A model generated the notes under the pieces. The model was not told the DNA's origin. It searched no databases and saw only the letters and a list, made by a program, of their open reading frames with translations. A stretch of DNA of 50,232 bases from Conoideocrella luteorostrata (Eukaryota; Ascomycota; Sordariomycetes; Hypocreales; Clavicipitaceae): positions 1-50,232 of the forward strand of contig JASWJB010000324.1 in NCBI GenBank assembly GCA_032433595.1, read 5' to 3'. The position numbers and the translations under genes are program-made. This document shows positions 45,401 to 50,232 of the stretch, one piece after another. Position 1 is the stretch's first letter. Every line of letters starts with the position of its first letter.

Positions 45401-45568
45401 GTCGATGTCTCGGAAACCCTCCGCGGGGTTTTTCGTCTTGGCCACCGAGTACAGAACTCGATCGGGATCGGATGCGGCAATCTGGTCCACCAGAGACGGC
45501 AGCAGTCGCTCGCCGATATTCGTGGGCATTGGCATTGTCGATTTGATTTGATTTCGCGCAATATTCAT
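42404..45568 (-). CDS. NRPS-like carboxylic acid reductase (A-T-R)
   Basis: The intronless gene encodes 1054 residues; the frame also opens at a TTG three bases earlier, but ATG 45568 is chosen. The adenylation domain has TSGSTGTPKP (about 193-202), LGTTECG (about 338) and YRGRTDD (about 421), with a final catalytic-type Lys near 524. The carrier domain has LFELGLDSLQ (Ser about 606). The C-terminal reductase is an extended SDR with LTGSTGSLGSYIL (about 697), SSVSAVGG and GYGQSKFVAERLL (Tyr about 850, Lys about 854). No condensation domain is present. Such enzymes activate a carboxylic acid as its AMP ester, load it on the carrier and release it with NADPH as an aldehyde or alcohol. The substrate is not predictable by eye. 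All core motifs are intact. It faces the P450 relic across a shared 950-bp promoter region. Confidence 0.92.
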   Translation of the reverse strand: MNIARNQIKSTMPMPTNIGERLLPSLVDQIAASDPDRVLYSVAKTKNPAEGFRDIDANTFAQAVDRCSWYLEENLGRGENFPTLLYMGPQDLVYAILTLACIKTGYKLLLNSPRNTLEAHLSLLEQMDCHIFLLPPQFPLPVVKQILGARQMRVLDIPILSHWLDDRDSRQQSYPYNKDYKEAKSEPFVVLHTSGSTGTPKPVVQTHGTHSPLDAFTALPSLGMKPTYPAMCAGTRVYLAFPLFHCAGIAMLLPGSIYSGFTVVLGPFPPSADVANSIHEYGNVQHSCLAPMTLVDLVKVPSHLENLSKLTQITFGGGPCPQAVGDLISSKTRLLNCLGTTECGVLPIQLCEPHDWAYMSVSPVLGHEYRHISGDLYEQVIRRDVQFQKYQGIFETFVDLEEWPMKDLYSKHPTEDNVWLYRGRTDDIIVFTTGEKLNPLEMESIIGANPAVGAVLVTGQGRFQSSLLVEPAEPISSQRGKESLLDALWPSVLEANKQTPSHGRIQRDMIIVTAEGKPMLRAGKGTVQRKMTVDLYATELNVLYSAAEDTSPYDAKNGNSMPIAGTDTQHDVSTEDVVKQLIAESSDIPVDEISTGADLFELGLDSLQVTIIVKKINKTLLARSGSQLLDARKMYSYPTISALSRAVSSLARGETLDDRPQSDVKRMQQLYGIHIENMPISGRPALKRPLNGSVILLTGSTGSLGSYILDVLLSSPNVSQIFCLNRGRDSFSRQKNSQSSKGLHPLNQKVKFLEANLSEPNFGLPRAEYKTILTQVTDIIHNAWQVNFNLSIESFATQIAGVQNMIEFAAHSTFGARICYISSVSAVGGRIGEVAEQIYTDWQTPHATGYGQSKFVAERLLDTAAREADVSVIVCRVGQVAGPTLAAGMWPKQEWLPSLIASSKYLGMLPESLGKMDTVDWIPVDLLGKAVSEIVVNSAENPGATVVYHATNSQRINWAKLVPTIAQCIGARRDAEIVPLKSWVEALQKSKSHTEDVKENPAIKLLDFFEDLVNNAANQVLLSTKNTTKASAILCNLEPIQETWMENWMKQWAL

Positions 45569-46521
45569 CAAGGACTTCGGTCAGAAAAGAATACAAACAA
45601 CTTGCGTCTTTTCAAGGTAACAGAAAACAACCCCCTGAGTACTGCGTAGTAGTTTTGCAAGAAGAACGCGAAGGTGGAACTGTGCAAAGTTGATGAGTAA
45701 CGAGCGTGTCACATTCTTGGCGGAGTAAGTGACTCGGACATGCCGGAACAAAAGAATCCAGTGGCATCGCAAGTCATCCAATGATGTAGAGCACTTGGTC
45801 TTCTGGCCATCCTGCATGTCTGTTGGTCGTGAAAGAGTCGCAGCCACCAACCAACAGCTCGTTTCCTGCCCCGCTCCTTTCCGCCTTTCAGCAGTCCTTA
45901 CTAAAATTCCCTGACTGTTGGAATTTACTTTGGCAAAAGTTCCCTTCGCCTCACTTCACCTTCGTAGGTGCATTGACGTCAACAAGGCGGCCCAACGGTT
46001 GGACATACCAATGAGCCGGGGACTAAATAATTATCTAAGCTATATAATAGTTTTTTTTTTTTAAATTTTTTTTTATCTTGTTTTTGGTCACTAAGGCATT
46101 AATCTCTTGCGGAGTCAATGCTACCTCGATGGCTCACTTAAACTGTCCCCCGCTTGCCCCTTACTTGTCGCATAGCGTACTGCTGCAGTAAGCACTAAAT
46201 TCTTACGGAGAGCGGTGGGCGGAGTACGGAGTAGTTAGTGTAGAGCAATCCTTGGTGTCGCGATGAAATGGGAGACTGATGATCAATGATGATGATGAAC
46301 TAGCTAAAATCTAGCTCCTACGAAATGAAGAAAACAAAAAGGCTTTGTGGGCCAGTGAGGCTGCCCTAAAGAGTGAATCTCTTCAACATATCTTTGAGGT
46401 GAATCACTCAACACTTGGCATCGCATTTTTCTTCAACCCTCTGCGACTTCATGTCGTACCCGCACCGCATCGAAGAATAACTTAATTGTCGGCAATCTTT
46501 CCATGCTCCTCGTTGGCCACC
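45569..46521. promoter_or_regulatory. Divergent intergenic region between the NRPS-like gene and the P450 relic
   Basis: The 953 bases between divergent starts should hold both promoters. They contain a T-rich tract near 46050-46075 and a GGAGTACGGAGTAG motif at about 46221-46234. I see no other gene and no clear TATA box. Confidence 0.4.
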
Positions 46522-47965
46522 ATGGATCTCTGCTACCAGCTCTCGACCGCAATAGTTGGTTTCGCATTATCGCTGTGTGTATTTCTGGTCGCAGTGCATA
46601 TTGCGCTCCTTCCACCACACACAAGAATCCCATTCTCTGCCAAGCAATACAATATGCCACCCGGCGCTCGTGGTTCTGTCGCTTTTGGAAACTTGACAGA
46701 GTGGCTGCATGCGCGCAATTCCGGCAACACAGTATCTTGGGTAGGTTGGAAGCATTCCCAAGCTCCGGAATATGTTGCTGACAATACTACACTACAGCTC
46801 GTGAAACAAGCTCGCTTTGGAGAATTTACAACATTAAGTATGGGGACAAAGACATGGATACTCTTGAATAGTGGTCGCGTCGTGAACGAGATAATCGCCA
46901 AGCATGCCAGCGTCACACACGAGCGACCACATTTCCCAATTGCCGGAGATCTCGTCAGTCGCAAAAAGAGGCTCTTCTTGCAAAAGACAGACGACTGGAA
47001 GGAAGGCCGTCGCTTTTTCCACCAGCTACTCCTCGGTGCAAGTTCGAAAGAACATGGGCAAATCGTCGAGGCAGCAAGCGTCGGATTTCTGCGAGCGTAT
47101 CTCGATCATCCCAAGGCGTGGTACGCCCACAACTACCGTTACGCAGTGGCAATCATGCATAAAATCCTTACAAATAAGCCACTGGAGAAGTCGAGGGCAG
47201 AGCTAGATGACTTACAGCGCGTTACGTCGACTTTTCTCACTGCAATAAATAGCAGTTTTGTCGAGTTTTTTCTCAAGCAGCTCGTCTCCCCCGATTCCTC
47301 CAATTTTGGCGACCACGGTGGGAGAAAATGGGAGCATTTCATTACAAAGTCTTTAAACACTGGTGGTCATCCATGACACCAACGACGGGCCCGGAAGCCG
47401 AGCCCTCCTTCGTTGATATAATTGGCGCAGAATACTCAGGAACAGACGAACAGACCATGTATTTGACAATGCTGGGCGTACAGCTGAAGCTGACAACCCT
47501 CGTATGACCATAAATGCATGGATCATGGCGTGCTTGGCTCATCCAGCTGTCATGCAGAAGGCGCGTGCTGAGATTGAGCAAATTTGCGGGACCGATGCAC
47601 ATCGTTTGCCCACACTGGAAGACATGCCAAGCTTACTTTATATGTGCGCAGTGGTCAAAGAGGTCCTTCGATGGTTGGATAATAAAGATGGTAGACACGG
47701 TGTAGAGCAGAATCTTTGGCAGTATGCCTTCAGTGCTGGCAGAAGGTCATGTGTTGGTTACAAACTGGCTCAGAAGGAGTTATTCGTAGCAATTTCAAGA
47801 TTGCTGTATTGCTTTGATTTCTGGCCGGCTGGTGAGTTCAACGATATGAATCTGGGCGCTTTTAATCCTGGTGAACCTTTTCCTGTCGAGGCAAAAGTTC
47901 GAAGCCCTGCATATGAGCGCCTAATTCGAGATCAAGAAGCAAAATATGATGTCTGGGGAACTTGA
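46522..47965 (+). pseudogene. Cytochrome P450 monooxygenase (pseudogene with internal deletion)
   Basis: ATG 46522 sits in a strong context (GCCACCATGG) and opens a microsomal P450 with a membrane anchor (residues about 8-30) and a proline-containing hinge. The frame runs intact to about 47338. It then needs a one-base shift to reach KVFKHWWSSM and PSFVDIIGAEYSGT, and a second shift near 47490 to reach DNPRMTINAWIMACLAHP. KEVLRW keeps the ExxR. It is fused directly to the heme-loop region FSAGRRSCVGY (FxxGxRxCxG intact). The roughly 50 residues that normally separate them, including the PERW/PERF segment, are gone. The junction at 47669-47674 is CGATGG, which would fit both sides. The N-terminal part resembles fungal secondary-metabolism P450s of the O-methylsterigmatocystin-oxidoreductase kind. 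No functional enzyme is expected. Confidence 0.87.
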
Positions 47966-50106
47966 GAGATATAGCTCTATAATGATCAATTAAGCTGGTA
48001 TACTCTTTGTACCATTCCAAATAGTCTGACAGCTGCGTGAACCAAAATTAGCATGTATCTCCGCATTACTAGACGAAATTGTGGTTCGAGGGTGTAAGGA
48101 GCAATGCAAGCAGTCACTTGAATTGGCGGATCTTTTTGGTGTATTGGGTAACAAGCACACCTTCTTGTTATCTTATAGAGGCATAGCATACCTTAAGGGA
48201 AAAGGATACAGATCACTGAATATTGGAATCCTTTTAATTGAGTTTTCGATCAAATTTGGGTTATGTGTTATGCCTTTATCCATGCGTTTCTATAGTGGTG
48301 ACGATGTATGGGTATGGGCGTACGTGGGTCACGGGACAGATAGAGAAAGAAGCCAGTACTATACAATAACGAAACGTACTACCAGGCAAAAGGTACTCAC
48401 GAACCAAAAAGTCTTCATCATATCGTGATGATGACCCAGGAAAAAAAGCCAGGAGTCTGTCACGATTAACGACGATCATGTGAGGGAAAGCAAATCACAT
48501 TTTGTCGACCCAAAACACGCCCCCAGCACTCACGTATACTGGTGTCTGACACGCAGCCAGCAACGCTCCGTACACTTCGTGGTTGGTACTCGCAGAGACA
48601 TTCCGTAATTCGTAGAGGCCTTGCTTGTGGCAAGATCAAATGGTTGTTCAGGTTATTCGACAAGTACCAGGTTACTTTGCACTTTAATAAAGCAATTTAA
48701 TTATGAAAGGTAGCTGAGCGCAGCTCCGCTGGAGACACACTTCGTAACTCGGGGAAAATGTAATTGAATTCGATGATGAACAGCCTACGTGCGAGATGCA
48801 TCTTTTACTTGTAGCTAGACCATTTAATCTGACCAATTCGGTCAAGCCCAAAACCTTACGTGAATTGATTCCGGCTATCCCAGAGGCTCCTTTCCGCACA
48901 CACAACATATGTAGTGGCATATAGCATTACCTTTCGTACAATAATCACAACCGATACTATTACTGTGGTATATGCATCCTATCTCAATGTATCCCAGAAT
49001 TCTTTTAACGTAATCACTACGATGACGTAGCTGTTCAGACAACGGACACAATAGATTTCCACGGAAACGATCTTCTCCAACAATCCCCTCTCTACAAGAC
49101 TTAGGCATCGCCGGAAATTTATCTGGAGAAGCTTATATAGAATTAGTCAAGTCTACGAAGAAGAAGAAAAAAGTAGCAATATTTATTTATTAGCTCAGCG
49201 CAACCCGTGCAAGGCAATGCTTACATCATCAGCACTGCTGCGTCTAATACTGTAGAAACAAGCATGAAGAGTTTTAGAGGCACGAACTTCATATCTACCA
49301 GTAGAGCCTCTAAATCGTCACGGTTAGTTTGAGACCATGAGTAAACCAGATAGTACTTCCGGCGAAGCCGAGGTCTTCGACGGCGACACTCACTGTAGCC
49401 CCCTGGGCTCGGACCGGAGCTTTTTTTTTTCTCAGCCAATTGGAAAACAATGCGATTGTTATTCTAGATAAGAACCTTCCGTTTCGAAGTAAAAGTGGGC
49501 TTGCATTAAGACATTGTCCCGTCGGGTGGGATGTGAAACTGACTACTCCGTGTCTAACTAAGCTGACACCACGACCTCTGCCACCCCTTGAACACAGTGA
49601 CAGCGAGCCAGCGAAACCGTTGCAACTAAACGCTTGTCTAAAAGGGTTAGAATATATACTCAATGGAATAAGACTGAGTCCATCGCAGGATTAATCTCCA
49701 CAGCTGAGAGCTTTCATGCGGCCAACTACTGCATTTTAGAGCAGCTTCTTACTTTAGTTCTTGAGTTGCAGGAAACCACGTTAGTATTACATATTAGAAA
49801 ATTGCTCTCACTTCAATTATGGTAATGCTTCTATATTTAAAGCTTCTTGCAATTTTTTCTCATTCTCGATTGGCTCATATGTCGGTTTGTTACATGCTTG
49901 ATGCCGGCCCATCCTCTTTCAAAATGTGGCTCCGAGCCAATCTGCAGTTGTCTTGTCGGTCTCGTCTCAAGTAAGCGTATTATGCGGATGAAACAGCTTG
50001 CGCCAACTTGAGCTGGAGACGTGGCATATTTTAGCCTCCGCCCATCGACACAATGCAAAGTTCGGCCAATTACTATATCTGGCTCCTGCTGTATGTGAAG
50101 CCGTTC
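47966..50106. other. Right-hand intergenic region
   Basis: No gene is firmly supported. Plus-strand 48081-48428 and minus-strand 48684-49108 contain short frames. The latter overlaps the diverged repeat copy at 48855-49000 and begins with an ATG at 49108. The remainder is AT-rich. Confidence 0.4.
48855..49000 (-). repeat. Diverged repeat copy ending in a donor-like GTAAGG
   Basis: This is the counterpart of the minus-strand segment at 37184-37330. Both copies have a TATGCAT-containing stretch, a GGAAA-GAGC-TCTG block and GGAAT-ATTCAC immediately before a GT-AG-like donor. The similarity is patchy, roughly 70 percent in the best part by eye. Confidence 0.4.
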
Positions 50107-50232
50107 TGTGGGTTGCACAGGGTTGTGCAATGATCATGATCATCGGCTTCAAATGCAATATATTCAATAGTAGTCGGGTTCGTTATCTAAGAAGAAGAAA
50201 AGAAGTCATAGTGGAAGGCGCGGTATCGCCGT
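50107..50232 (-). mobile_element. Family A LTR, cut by the window edge
   Basis: The plus strand begins TGTGGGTTGCACAGGGTTGT, the inverted 3' end of family A. It continues with CATCGGCTTCAAATGCAATATATT and TTATCTAAGAAGAAGAAAAG, as in the copy at 21689. The remaining 70-80 bases and the second flank lie outside the window, so solo versus full element cannot be decided. Confidence 0.82.

Noticed and set aside
48081..48428. 115-codon plus-strand frame downstream of the P450 relic
   Set aside because: It opens with GTG, is AT-rich, and shows no similarity I recognise.
1..50232. tRNA or rRNA genes
   Set aside because: I looked by eye for T-arm GTTCGA-type motifs with a matching acceptor stem and found no convincing cloverleaf; a covariance-model scan would be decisive.

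Overview
The window is nuclear DNA of a filamentous ascomycete. The evidence is short (about 50-95 nt) GT-AG introns, Zn2Cys6 transcription factors, a highly reducing iterative polyketide synthase (HR-PKS), an NRPS-like A-T-R reductase, small secreted cysteine-rich proteins and short solo LTRs. The motif TACGGAGTA/TACTCCGTA is scattered throughout; from memory it is common in Eurotiomycete and Hypocrealean genomes. I cannot name the species.

Layout. 0.6-1.8 kb (+): intact haem-type aldoxime dehydratase. 3.3-5.0 kb (-): Zn2Cys6 regulator; its first exon, carrying the first two zinc cysteines, was recovered by splicing. 7.1-15.9 kb (-): six-exon HR-PKS of about 2848 residues. It carries a roughly 280-residue Asn-Gly-(Tyr/His)-(Ala/Thr) tandem repeat between KS and AT, and a DH domain without its catalytic residues. 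The regulator and PKS look like a minimal polyketide locus. 16-26.9 kb: gene-poor, with solo LTRs of two families (several with target-site duplications) and the wrecks of an MFS and a PDR-type ABC exporter. 27.2-29.6 kb (-): second, intact Zn2Cys6/fungal_trans regulator. 32.2-35.9 kb (-): remains of an extended SDR reductase and of the KR-ACP end of a partially reducing, 6-MSAS-type PKS. 38.1-38.3 kb (-): small secreted six-cysteine protein with an acidic tail. 41.0-41.4 kb (+): three-exon secreted protein with two tandem defensin-like six-cysteine modules. 42.4-45.6 kb (-): intact NRPS-like carboxylate reductase, divergent from a P450 pseudogene (46.5-48.0 kb, +). The right edge cuts another LTR.

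How it fits together. The locus looks like a fast-evolving accessory region where secondary-metabolite genes were gained and are being lost. The HR-PKS with its regulator and the NRPS-like reductase remain intact, while tailoring and export genes (P450, SDR, MFS, ABC, second PKS) are decayed. The HR-PKS has no release domain and no releasing enzyme is seen here. Its product, and any link to the aldoxime dehydratase or the reductase, are unknown. The best candidates for something new are the giant N-G-x-x linker in the PKS and the double six-cysteine secreted protein.
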